The notes beneath the pieces were generated by a model. The model did no database searches. It was not told the origin of the DNA and saw only the letters and a program-made list of their open reading frames with translations. Shown here piece by piece: positions 46,273 to 54,098 of a stretch of 64,000 bases of DNA. The first letter of the stretch is position 1. Each line of letters opens with the position of its first letter. Source of the DNA: Algoriphagus halophilus (GTDB lineage: Bacteria; Bacteroidota; Bacteroidia; Cytophagales; Cyclobacteriaceae); assembly GCF_900129785.1 (NCBI RefSeq), contig NZ_FSRC01000001.1:496001-560000 (forward strand), in the 5' to 3' direction. The position numbers and the translations under genes were made by a program.

Positions 46273-46866
46273 TCAGTCTTCTTTTTTTTCTACCTCTCGG
46301 AGTATTCTTTCTATTCTCTTATCGGGGATGAGCCACATGAAGGCCACGAGGATATAAAAGGCCCCTGCAAGCCAAGGGATGAAAAAACTGGAGATAATAC
46401 CAAGGATATAGAAGACCGGAGATAAGTATCCTTTCAAATCTGTTCCAATAGCTTTTGCTAAAAGAGAATCCTTTCCATGAACATGAATGATTCTATTTTG
46501 AAGGATGAAATAGGCTATTGCTGCCAGAAGCAATATGCACCCATACAAGGCCAATGTCATCGGAGCAAAATTGTTTTCCCCCATCCAGCCGGTCACAAAG
46601 GGGACCAAAGAAAGCCAAAATAAAAGATGCAGGTTTGCCCAGAGGATCCCACCGGAAACTTCCTTGACGGTATGCATCAGATGGTGGTGATTGTTCCAGT
46701 AAATTCCAAGGTAAATAAAGCTAAGGATGTAACTTAAAAACACTGGAATAATGGGCTTTAAATCTGATAGTTCGTCACCATGAGGGACTTTGATTTCCAG
46801 TACCATGATGGTAATGACGATCGCCAATACCCCGTCACTAAATGCTTCCAACCTACCTTTTTGCAT
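46273..46866 (-). CDS. TMEM175-like (DUF1211) potassium channel family protein
   Basis: The 197-residue membrane protein has about six helices. The first helix carries RLEAFSDGVLAIVITIMVLE, the RxxxFSD signature that lines the pore in bacterial and lysosomal TMEM175 channels. WNNHHHLMHTVKEVSGGILWAN and the following helix fit the family. Bacterial members form tetrameric, weakly selective K+ channels. It is just downstream of the SGNH hydrolase gene on the same strand (3-base gap) and is followed by two further small genes. Confidence 0.85.
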   Translation of the reverse strand: MQKGRLEAFSDGVLAIVITIMVLEIKVPHGDELSDLKPIIPVFLSYILSFIYLGIYWNNHHHLMHTVKEVSGGILWANLHLLFWLSLVPFVTGWMGENNFAPMTLALYGCILLLAAIAYFILQNRIIHVHGKDSLLAKAIGTDLKGYLSPVFYILGIISSFFIPWLAGAFYILVAFMWLIPDKRIERILREVEKKED

Positions 46867-46869
46867 CCC

Positions 46870-47793
46870 TTAATTTAGTAAGCTTTGAATCTGCTTTTCT
46901 AGTTCAGATATCTTTTTTTGTGCTTCTTCCATAGGAAGCCCCTCGTTCAACCCAGGCCTTAAGTGTCCCGTTGATCTTAGCCATGCATCCCTTTGAATTG
47001 CTTGTTTGTTGGAGATTAACTCCAGAAGTCCTTTGGAATTGGGCATATTTTCAATCGCCTCACTGAATTCTTCATAAGCAGAGACTTCTGTTTCCCCTAG
47101 AAAAAAGAGAATTTCCCTGGCCATCAGCCAATGACCCGTTGGGCCGGGATGTATTCCGTCTTTTGCTAGGTAATAGCTTGGGTCATCCTTTCTTTTTTCT
47201 TCCAGGAATTTCCGCATGGGCCAATGCGTATCAATGACATCCCAATGATCCGTATAGCTCTTGCTAAGCAACCAGTCCGAATAGTTGTCCAAGACATTTG
47301 CATAGGCTTCCCCTTTTGCAGGGTCATAAATTGGGGGAGTCAGGAAGACTCCTTTTGCTCCCATTGTTGAAATAGCATGGGCAAGCCAAAGGATACCGTC
47401 TTTGTATTTTTGAAACCGAAGGTCATCCAAAGGCTTATATATTCCATCGTTCATTCCATAATTGGCAAAGACCAAATCGGGTTTCAGCTGATTAAACACC
47501 CTGGATAATCTTTCATGCAAATCAGGGCGGGGAAAAGCACCTCCTGCATGCCCTTCCTCAGAAAGACCGGAAACCGTTTCGCTTGGTAATCCCAGGTTGA
47601 TCCATTCTATGGAGGATTCTGGATGTTTAAGGCGATAATAGGTTTCTACATAGGTGATGTATTGTCCCGCATAGGTAATGCTGTTTCCTAAAAACAATAC
47701 CTGTTTTGTTGATTTTGAAATCGGACTGGTTTCTTGGGAATTAGCCTGTCCAGAACATATCAGGAAGAATAAAATTAGGTGTAGCGCTTTCAT
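46870..47793 (-). CDS. Exported SGNH/GDSL hydrolase, copy 2
   Basis: The 307-residue protein has a signal peptide (LHLILFFLICSGQANSQ). SGNH block I is VLFLGNSITYAGQY (GNS in place of GDS), block III VFANYGMNDGIY, block V KDGIHPGPTGHWLMA with the D-x2-H dyad. It is probably a carbohydrate esterase in the periplasm. The ATG at 47793 is chosen for the signal peptide; a longer frame into the upstream gene is not credible. It begins 4 bases after the SnoaL-like gene ends. The C-terminus ends in a short coiled coil (KKISELEKQIQSLLN). Confidence 0.82.
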   Translation of the reverse strand: MKALHLILFFLICSGQANSQETSPISKSTKQVLFLGNSITYAGQYITYVETYYRLKHPESSIEWINLGLPSETVSGLSEEGHAGGAFPRPDLHERLSRVFNQLKPDLVFANYGMNDGIYKPLDDLRFQKYKDGILWLAHAISTMGAKGVFLTPPIYDPAKGEAYANVLDNYSDWLLSKSYTDHWDVIDTHWPMRKFLEEKRKDDPSYYLAKDGIHPGPTGHWLMAREILFFLGETEVSAYEEFSEAIENMPNSKGLLELISNKQAIQRDAWLRSTGHLRPGLNEGLPMEEAQKKISELEKQIQSLLN

Positions 47794-47797
47794 ACAA

Positions 47798-48256
47798 TTA
47801 CTTTTTTTCAGCGGCCGGGAAGCTATGTAGATTTTTGATTCTCCAGCCATATTCAGTTTTGAGGGCAACTACACTTTCAATCCAATGTATCTCACGAATT
47901 ACTTCTCCATCTTTTAAAAACGTGGCGTAATTATGATAGACCGTATATCCCATATCCTGATCCACATGGGTTTCTATAAACTCAAATTTATTGGTCCGTA
48001 TTCCGGAGTTTCGGCTTTTAGCGTTTGTCAATATGCCTTTAATGATATCCATGTCCCAGATTTCACCATTTTCCAATATTTTAATATCAGGAGTATAGAA
48101 CTGATCTATTTGATCGAGGTCATAGGCAGAAAACAAGACATCGAATGATTCTTGGACTAAATTCTGGATTTGAACCTCATCAGTTGGGCCCTTTTCTTGG
48201 GCCATAACAGAATATCCAATTCCAAAAAGTAAGAGGACTAAACCTAGTTTTTTCAT
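47798..48256 (-). CDS. Exported SnoaL/NTF2-like protein
   Basis: The 152-residue protein has a signal peptide (LGLVLLLFGIGYSVMAQ) and one NTF2-like domain with VQESFDVLFSAYDLDQIDQF, TPDIKILENGEIW and ESVVALKTEYGWRIKNLHS. This is the pattern of DUF4440-type nuclear transport factor 2 relatives. Catalytic residues are not evident and the ligand is unknown. It is the first gene of a run with the SGNH hydrolase 4 bases downstream. Confidence 0.78.
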   Translation of the reverse strand: MKKLGLVLLLFGIGYSVMAQEKGPTDEVQIQNLVQESFDVLFSAYDLDQIDQFYTPDIKILENGEIWDMDIIKGILTNAKSRNSGIRTNKFEFIETHVDQDMGYTVYHNYATFLKDGEVIREIHWIESVVALKTEYGWRIKNLHSFPAAEKK

Positions 48257-48282
48257 GTTATCTTGGGGTGTATCTGGTTTGA

Positions 48283-48320
48283 AGATAAAAAAATGCTGCT
48301 CCTTTTGAGAACAGCATTTT
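48283..48320 (-). terminator. Terminator of the M81 gene
   Basis: Read on the minus strand, AAAATGCTG (48320-48312) pairs with CAGCATTTT (48298-48290), followed by a run of T into 48284. It lies 26 bases after the M81 lipoprotein gene stop. Confidence 0.65.
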
Positions 48321-48345
48321 AAAATAATTTTTTAATGGATCCTCC

Positions 48346-49899
48346 TTATTGATCCGAGGCAGGAATGAATCGAGTACTAAGGTCTGGGGTTTCCATATCT
48401 TTATCTAGAGGGAACATGGGCCTGTTGATCCGCTTGTATCCCAATCGTTCTAGGTCTTGGTCCACACCTCCAGGAGTCAAAGCCATGACCCAATCACCTC
48501 TCATATCATAAAGTTCAGGAACTAAATACCCGATTTTCACCATCACGATATCGGCTTCCCTTGGCTTCAATCCCAATTCGGTGAAGTCACTCTCATTATG
48601 ATAAGGCTTACGTTTTTTAGTGACGATCACATGGACTGAACCAATTCTCACTACTACTTCTACCTCTGCCGCCCGATCTCCTTCTTTGATGAATTCTACG
48701 GTACCTTTTAAGGGTACAGGTGGAGCAAAACGGTCATCTACTGCCGCACCGGCAGTTCCTTCAACTGTTCCTCCCACACCCACTTCCATTGCTTTTTCCA
48801 CGAATTCAGGACCAGGAATGGATGCATAGATCAAAGTAGGGCCATCTGCTGATTTGAATTCAGGTCTTTTCAAAACTTCCGTAATCGTCCAGGTAACGTC
48901 CCCTGCACCACCTGCAGTAGGGTTATCGCCCATATCAGAAATCATATAGGGCTTTTTATCGCTTTCTAAGGCCATTTTTAAACTTTCGTCCAACGTGGCA
49001 ACTGGGGCAACAAATTCAAATTCATTTCTAACCTCCCAAAAGCTATTCGCCAAATATTCTGCGGATTCAGAAACTTCTTTTTCATCATCACCGGTGACCA
49101 TTACCACGGCATGGTTTCTTGGTTCATCTGCCCAGGCATAACCGATCCAAATGGCCGCATCGATCACTCCTTCTTTTTCTGTTTGGCTTGGGATTTTGGC
49201 ATATAAGCTTTTTCCCGGATCGATTCGGGTACTGGTTTTTTCACCTGGAAGTAGAATGGGGACAGGAATCCATGCTTTATAAGCTGGTTTGCCTTTTCCA
49301 CTTTCCAATCGATCGAGCAGGTTTTCTACCGCTCTTTGTTTGGATTCCAGGGCATCCTCATGAGGCGCCATTCTATAACAGGTGATCAAGTCGGTGTTTT
49401 TCGCAAGCCTTTGAGATACATTTCCATGCAAATCCATGGAAGTGGAAATTAAAGTTTCCGGTCCCACTACTTCGCGGACTTTCACAATGAAGTCTCCCTC
49501 CGGATCATCCAATCCCACTACACTCATTGCTCCGTGGATATCAAAAAACAATCCATCATAGGGTAAATTTTCCTGGAGCATTTCTAAGGTGACCCCGACC
49601 AATGAATCGTATGCTTCTCTAGTTACTATTCCTCCAGGAATGGCATGACCTCTTAACGTAGGAAACCATTCGGCCCTGTCTCTGTCTACTGAACCCGAAT
49701 CCAAAAAAGGATAATAGCTGAATATTTCTTCTCCTACACGAGTTCTAAATGCAGCAGCATCACTTTGGGCAGGGGAGAAGGTACTGGATTCAATTGCCAA
49801 TCCAGCAATCGCAATTCTGGGAAGTTTTTCCGAAGTCTCAGAACTGCTACATCCAAACACAAGAAACAACGCCAAAAGGCCAAAAATCGATAATCTCAT
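48346..49899 (-). CDS. M81 family (MlrC-like) metallopeptidase lipoprotein
   Basis: The 517-residue lipoprotein (lipobox C17, LVFGC) has the MlrC architecture. The N-terminal M81 domain carries AIAGLAIESSTFSP, FFDIHGAMSVVGLDDPEGD, SMDLHGNVS and ITCYRMAPHEDALE, with the D/H zinc-ligand residues expected. The C-terminal MlrC domain (about 310-510) has DMGDNPTAGGAGDVTW. MlrC degrades linearised microcystin in sphingomonads, but most members have other, unknown substrates and this one should not be taken as a microcystinase. It stands alone behind a terminator. Being membrane-anchored outside the cytoplasm is a notable difference from many members. Confidence 0.85.
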   Translation of the reverse strand: MRLSIFGLLALFLVFGCSSSETSEKLPRIAIAGLAIESSTFSPAQSDAAAFRTRVGEEIFSYYPFLDSGSVDRDRAEWFPTLRGHAIPGGIVTREAYDSLVGVTLEMLQENLPYDGLFFDIHGAMSVVGLDDPEGDFIVKVREVVGPETLISTSMDLHGNVSQRLAKNTDLITCYRMAPHEDALESKQRAVENLLDRLESGKGKPAYKAWIPVPILLPGEKTSTRIDPGKSLYAKIPSQTEKEGVIDAAIWIGYAWADEPRNHAVVMVTGDDEKEVSESAEYLANSFWEVRNEFEFVAPVATLDESLKMALESDKKPYMISDMGDNPTAGGAGDVTWTITEVLKRPEFKSADGPTLIYASIPGPEFVEKAMEVGVGGTVEGTAGAAVDDRFAPPVPLKGTVEFIKEGDRAAEVEVVVRIGSVHVIVTKKRKPYHNESDFTELGLKPREADIVMVKIGYLVPELYDMRGDWVMALTPGGVDQDLERLGYKRINRPMFPLDKDMETPDLSTRFIPASDQ

Positions 49900-49974
49900 A
49901 AATTAAGAGTTGGTGAGTTAGTAATGTTTTTTGGAACAGGTTATTCGGGTATTACAAGTATGCGGGATTTTTAT

Positions 49975-50904
49975 TTATTTCTTAAATATTCCTGCAGGAG
50001 TTTTACCAATGGCAGAAGCCTGTAATTCTTGAATTCCAAAAATGGATGCAATCACCGATGCAGTATTGGCGTTGCTATTGGGGATTTGGAATTTTTGATC
50101 TTTCAAAATAGTAGGGCCCACTACAGCCCATGGAACTTCCATTTCCTCTTTGCTGAGCCCTCCATGTCCCTTTTCATTTCCTCCGTGATCAGTGATCAGA
50201 AAGAAATTCGTGTTCTTGAAAACATCCTCTGATTTCATTTTTTTTACCAAATCTCCAATTGCTTTATCTGCCTCTTCGATGGCTTTGATGTATTCTTTCG
50301 ACATCCAGCCATTCGTATGGCCAGCATGATCAATGTGCACGGTATACAGGAAAATCAAGAAAGGGGAGTCTTTAGAAGCTTTTGCAAAGGCTAAGGCTTT
50401 ATCATAATTCTCCCGGTAACCGTCGTTTTCCTCAAATCCTACTTCATCCAGGTATTTCTGATTGATGGAATTGATCAGATTCCCCCAGTTATAATAGTAA
50501 GCTGTTTTTATCTCTGGGTTTTCATCCTTTACTGCCTTAAAAATAGAAGGATAATATCCATCAGCATCTGTTTCCACTGGCGGCAATTCATGCGCTTCCA
50601 ATGTCCAATTATTAGTAGTGACTCCATGTTGTTCAGGTCCTCCAGAAGTCAAATGACTGGTCCAGTTAGGTAAAGTGACTGAAGGCATGACCGCTCTTGT
50701 TTGAAGAGACAAAACCCCATCTGAAAATAATTTATCCAAATTGGGGGTTTTAGCCTTTTGAAATCCTTCCACACTCAGTCCATCAATCCCTATGACCAAT
50801 ACTTGTTTTGGAGATTTTGCAGTTGGGGAGATAAATCCTACTGAGCCCAGAATGACCAAAAACACCCCTACTACGGGGCTGATATTTCTTAAAATAATGG
50901 TCAT
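49975..50904 (-). CDS. Type I phosphodiesterase / nucleotide pyrophosphatase-like (alkaline phosphatase fold)
   Basis: The 309-residue exported protein (signal/anchor in VVGVFLVILGSVGFI) has the alkaline-phosphatase fold. Metal site: VIGIDGLSVEGF and ITDHGGNEKGHGG; the nucleophile threonine is in MPSVTLPNWTSHLT, and HIDHAGHTNGW provides further ligands. The expected activity is hydrolysis of phosphodiesters or phosphate esters in the periplasm. The ATG at 50904 is preferred because the preceding codon of the frame is GTG. It ends the presumed L-sugar operon, 7 bases after the mutarotase gene. Confidence 0.85.
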   Translation of the reverse strand: MTIILRNISPVVGVFLVILGSVGFISPTAKSPKQVLVIGIDGLSVEGFQKAKTPNLDKLFSDGVLSLQTRAVMPSVTLPNWTSHLTSGGPEQHGVTTNNWTLEAHELPPVETDADGYYPSIFKAVKDENPEIKTAYYYNWGNLINSINQKYLDEVGFEENDGYRENYDKALAFAKASKDSPFLIFLYTVHIDHAGHTNGWMSKEYIKAIEEADKAIGDLVKKMKSEDVFKNTNFFLITDHGGNEKGHGGLSKEEMEVPWAVVGPTILKDQKFQIPNSNANTASVIASIFGIQELQASAIGKTPAGIFKK

Positions 50905-50911
50905 CACTCTT

Positions 50912-51253
50912 TTACTCTCCTGATTTGAAAATGCGTTTCATGAGCACCCATTTTTCTCCTGGTTTTGCCCATGGAATAGCCTGTTGATAGTTCCACATAA
51001 GGTTTTCCCATTCCGCAATTTTAGGATTAGAAGCATCCATTTTAGCCTTTTCTTCAAATGTGAACTCATCCACTGTTTCCAGAATCATAAACATTCGATT
51101 TCCAGTCCTGAAAATTTCAATATTTGTAATTCCACAGTCAATGTCATGTTGGGTCACTTCTGGCCAGGCACTTCCTGGCGCATGATATTGCTCGTATTCT
51201 TGAATGGATTCCGGATCATCAATTAAATCCAGGGTTAGACAAAATCGTTGCAT
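50912..51253 (-). CDS. DUF718 / L-rhamnose mutarotase-family protein
   Basis: This 113-residue dimeric ferredoxin-like enzyme interconverts anomers of an L-sugar. The family is seen in MQRFCLTLDLIDDPE, EYEQYHAPGSAWPEV with the conserved Tyr-His and Trp-Pro, GITNIEIFRTGNRMFMILE and NPKIAEWENLMW. Members act on L-rhamnose or L-fucose-type sugars. Its place in an operon with an L-galactose/L-fucose dehydrogenase-like enzyme supports an L-sugar in pyranose form as substrate. There is no signal peptide. It lies 11 bases after the isomerase gene. Confidence 0.88.
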   Translation of the reverse strand: MQRFCLTLDLIDDPESIQEYEQYHAPGSAWPEVTQHDIDCGITNIEIFRTGNRMFMILETVDEFTFEEKAKMDASNPKIAEWENLMWNYQQAIPWAKPGEKWVLMKRIFKSGE

Positions 51254-51264
51254 GAGGGTTGTTG

Positions 51265-52080
51265 TTAACTGAAAAATTTTCTAAATGACTGAATAGTTTG
51301 AATGGCAGCCTCATCAGGGCTTGGTTCAGGGAATGCTTCTGCTGAAATAAACCCTGAGTATTGGATATCCTTGATTGCTTTTGCGATAGGGGCCATTTCC
51401 GTATGTCCCAAGCCAATTGGTTTTCTGTTGCTATCAGCAAAGTGAATATGGCCAATGTGTCCATTTGCTTCGAGTATGCTTTTAGGAATATCCGCTTCCT
51501 CGATATTCATATGGAATAGATCAGCAAGGAGCTTTACCTGTTTCGTTTCCAATTTTCCCAGAAATTCCACCCCTGCTTTCATCGTATTCAATAAATTGGT
51601 TTCGTAGCGGTTGAGCGGCTCGTAAATCAAAAATGTATGCTGCTCTCCTGCCTTTTCTCCCAGAATTTCCAATCCCTCCGCTAACCAGGATAAAGTCTGG
51701 TTTCGGTCATTGCCCGGAAGGACATTTCCTTGCATGGAACCTATGATCGCAGGAGCGCCAAATGTTGCCCCAAAGGCAATCATATCAGAAATAAAGGAAA
51801 TTGCTTTTTTTCGAATCTCCGGATCCGGGTCGGTAAGTGTTAGCCCATGGATGACTTTTCCGGCTCCGGTACCTACCGCTGCTAACTCTAATTGATACTT
51901 GGTCAGTAACTCGTGTAAGAAATCAAATTCTACAGTAGTAGAGGTAGGAGTAAATAACTCAATGGCATCAAAGCCTAGTTCAGCAGCTTTCTCCATCCCT
52001 TTTTCCAGATCCTTCCAAAAAATCCAGGGACCATAATTGATTTCAGGTACAAGAGCGATTGTTGCGCAAGATTTAATCAT
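51265..52080 (-). CDS. Sugar isomerase/epimerase, hydroxypyruvate isomerase-like TIM barrel
   Basis: The 271-residue cytoplasmic TIM-barrel protein belongs to the AP2Ec superfamily. Strand-end acidic and histidine residues are FDAIELFTP, FLIYEPLNRYETN, KLLADLFHMNIEE, IGHIHFADSNRKP and GFISAEAFPEP. The YEPLNRYETN segment and the final E resemble D-tagatose 3-epimerase/hydroxypyruvate isomerase relatives. The ATG at 52080 overlaps the stop of the upstream zinc dehydrogenase gene by 8 bases (ATGATTAA); the longer frame would start with TTG. It probably isomerises the keto product of that dehydrogenase. Confidence 0.85.
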   Translation of the reverse strand: MIKSCATIALVPEINYGPWIFWKDLEKGMEKAAELGFDAIELFTPTSTTVEFDFLHELLTKYQLELAAVGTGAGKVIHGLTLTDPDPEIRKKAISFISDMIAFGATFGAPAIIGSMQGNVLPGNDRNQTLSWLAEGLEILGEKAGEQHTFLIYEPLNRYETNLLNTMKAGVEFLGKLETKQVKLLADLFHMNIEEADIPKSILEANGHIGHIHFADSNRKPIGLGHTEMAPIAKAIKDIQYSGFISAEAFPEPSPDEAAIQTIQSFRKFFS

Positions 52081-53104
52081 GGTATTCTCGGTCAAAGTCA
52101 ATCATAATTTTGGTAATGCCAACGGGATTTGCATCCCAGTCTATCATGGTTTGAGGGGCTTCGTCTATGGTAACCACTTTACTGATGACCTCATCAACTG
52201 GAAACTTTCCCTCTTCCAGGTATCGAATGACCCTAGGGAAGTCACCCAAACAATTTCTGGAACCAAGGATTTCGATTTCTTTTTGAACAAATAAGGAGGT
52301 GTTAAAATCCACATCCTTTTTTGCATATCCGATGCAGACCACTCTTCCGGTAAAGGCTACTTCTTCTACGGCAGCTCTATAGGTAGAGGGGCTTCCCACC
52401 GCCTCAATGATGACATCTGGGCCATCATTATTCGAATACTTTTGAAGGGCTTCGTGTAGGTCTTCTTTACTTGGATTGATGGTGTGGGCGACTCCAATTT
52501 TCTTGGCGATCTCCAATTTATTATCGTCCAGATCTACTGCTATCACTTGGGCTCCTCTTTCCACTGCCGAAGCAATCGCTCCCATTCCCACAATGCCGCA
52601 ACCCAGTACAGCGACTATATCCTCTTCAGAAATTCTTCCCCTTTCTGCTGCATGGAAGCCCACAGTCAGAGGTTCTGCCAAAGCAAGTTCCCGAAGGGAT
52701 AATTTTTCTGAAGGAAAAGTGTCTTGATAAGGCACGGAAATGTACCTGGTCATCGCGCCCGGACGTCTTACCCCCATGGTTTTATTGGTTTTACAGGAGT
52801 TAGGCCTGCCTTTTCTACATGCTTTACAAGTTCCACAGTTTTGATAAGGATAGATCGTGACATTGGTGCCTACTTTGATTTCAGGAGGTACTCCTGGTCC
52901 GATTTCCTCTATAGTGCCACCAACTTCATGTCCTAAAATATTTGGGTATTCCTGCAAGGGAAAAAGCCCTCTGAAACTGTTCAAGTCTCCGCCACAAAAT
53001 CCAACCATTCCTACCCGCACTAACACTTCCCCTGCTCCCACACGTGGTTTTTCTACTTCTTGAACTTCTGTTTTTCCAACTTCTGTAATGACTAATGCTT
53101 TCAT
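52073..53104 (-). CDS. Zinc-dependent alcohol dehydrogenase, L-galactonate 5-dehydrogenase-like
   Basis: The 343-residue medium-chain dehydrogenase has catalytic-zinc residues in VGFCGGDL and ILGHEVGG, structural-zinc cysteines in CGTCKACRKGRPNSC, and a Rossmann motif VLGCGIVGMGAIA followed by VIAVDLDD (acidic, so NAD preferred). The segment EILGSRNCLGDFPRVI is shared with L-galactonate and related sugar-acid dehydrogenases (by memory, not aligned). In this operon it may oxidise an L-aldonate made by the preceding aldo-keto reductase to a keto-acid. L-threonine or sorbitol dehydrogenase activity is an alternative. Confidence 0.82.
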   Translation of the reverse strand: MKALVITEVGKTEVQEVEKPRVGAGEVLVRVGMVGFCGGDLNSFRGLFPLQEYPNILGHEVGGTIEEIGPGVPPEIKVGTNVTIYPYQNCGTCKACRKGRPNSCKTNKTMGVRRPGAMTRYISVPYQDTFPSEKLSLRELALAEPLTVGFHAAERGRISEEDIVAVLGCGIVGMGAIASAVERGAQVIAVDLDDNKLEIAKKIGVAHTINPSKEDLHEALQKYSNNDGPDVIIEAVGSPSTYRAAVEEVAFTGRVVCIGYAKKDVDFNTSLFVQKEIEILGSRNCLGDFPRVIRYLEEGKFPVDEVISKVVTIDEAPQTMIDWDANPVGITKIMIDFDREYHD

Positions 53105-53116
53105 GCTAATAGGTAT

Positions 53117-54049
53117 TTATAGGTTGTTTTCTGGGTTTCCTTCAAACCACATTTTGTTTTTTACCGGAGCCAAAAGCTGTGTGATTTCCTCTAGCAATTG
53201 ACTTGGGATGTTAAAATCTACGGCAGCTACATTTTGTTGGATAAGGGGTAGGCGATTCATTCCTACAATGGTAGTCGCAATATCAGGATGATCCATGGCA
53301 TACCTCAGGGCTACATCACTCAAGCGAACCCCGTATTTGGCGCATAATTCCAATAAAATGGGCTGCATGGCTTTTACCTCCTCAGGGGATCGATGCCATT
53401 CAGGAAGTGGGGCGTCAGAAAGTATTCGTTGCATCAAAGGAGCTGCATTCATCAAGCCAAATCCTTTTTCTTTTGAAAGGGGGACCAACTCATCGTTTAT
53501 TTCATCTTCCAAGAGATTGTAGTGTGCCCAAGATAAAACCGTGTCCACTTCCACTTCCCTGGCGATTTGGGCCAAGTACCGCACAGGTAGCCCGGTGATT
53601 CCAATGTACCTGGCTTTTCCGCTAGCTTTGATTTCTTCAATGGCAGGCATGGCTTCTTCCAAAATTTGCCGCTTATCGACAAACTCTATGTCATGCAGCT
53701 GCAACAGGTCTACATAATCTGTTTTTAATCTGGTTAGGGATTCATCGATACTTTTTAGAATCCTGTTTTTGGAGAAGTCGAAATCCTGAAGTCCATATCT
53801 ACCACATTTGGTAGCCAGATAAACTTCGTTCCTTTTTCCTTTTAAGGCTGTTCCCAGCCTCTTTTCTGCTAAAGTGAGCCCATAAAAAGGAGATACGTCA
53901 AAGAAGTTAACCCCATGGTCTATGGCATAATGAACGGTTTCCACTCCGTCTTTTTCGGTGCATTCATCAAAAACATTTCCTAGGGGAGAGGCTCCAAAAC
54001 CTAGAATAGAAACCTCCATATCGGTATTTCCAAGTTTACGGTACTTCAT
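53117..54049 (-). CDS. Aldo-keto reductase, L-galactose/L-fucose dehydrogenase-like
   Basis: The 310-residue AKR barrel has the tetrad Asp-Tyr-Lys-His in NFFDVSPFYG, LATKCGRYG and LLQLHDIEF. The block GFGASPLGNVF, then TKCGRY, SIDESLTRLKTDYVDLL, HDIEF and YIGITGLP is closely similar to plant L-galactose dehydrogenase and bacterial L-fucose dehydrogenase. It would oxidise the L-sugar to the lactone with NAD(P). The ATG at 54049 is used; the longer frame starts with TTG. It follows the sulfatase gene by 49 bases and precedes the zinc dehydrogenase by 12. Confidence 0.85.
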   Translation of the reverse strand: MKYRKLGNTDMEVSILGFGASPLGNVFDECTEKDGVETVHYAIDHGVNFFDVSPFYGLTLAEKRLGTALKGKRNEVYLATKCGRYGLQDFDFSKNRILKSIDESLTRLKTDYVDLLQLHDIEFVDKRQILEEAMPAIEEIKASGKARYIGITGLPVRYLAQIAREVEVDTVLSWAHYNLLEDEINDELVPLSKEKGFGLMNAAPLMQRILSDAPLPEWHRSPEEVKAMQPILLELCAKYGVRLSDVALRYAMDHPDIATTIVGMNRLPLIQQNVAAVDFNIPSQLLEEITQLLAPVKNKMWFEGNPENNL

Positions 54050-54098
54050 GTGATGTTGGGTTGATTGAAAAAGTGTGATTGATATAAATAGATTTTTT

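Noticed and set aside
48346..49899. M81 protein as a microcystin-degrading enzyme
   Set aside because: MlrC-like proteins are widespread and mostly uncharacterised; no mlrA, mlrB or mlrD genes lie beside it.
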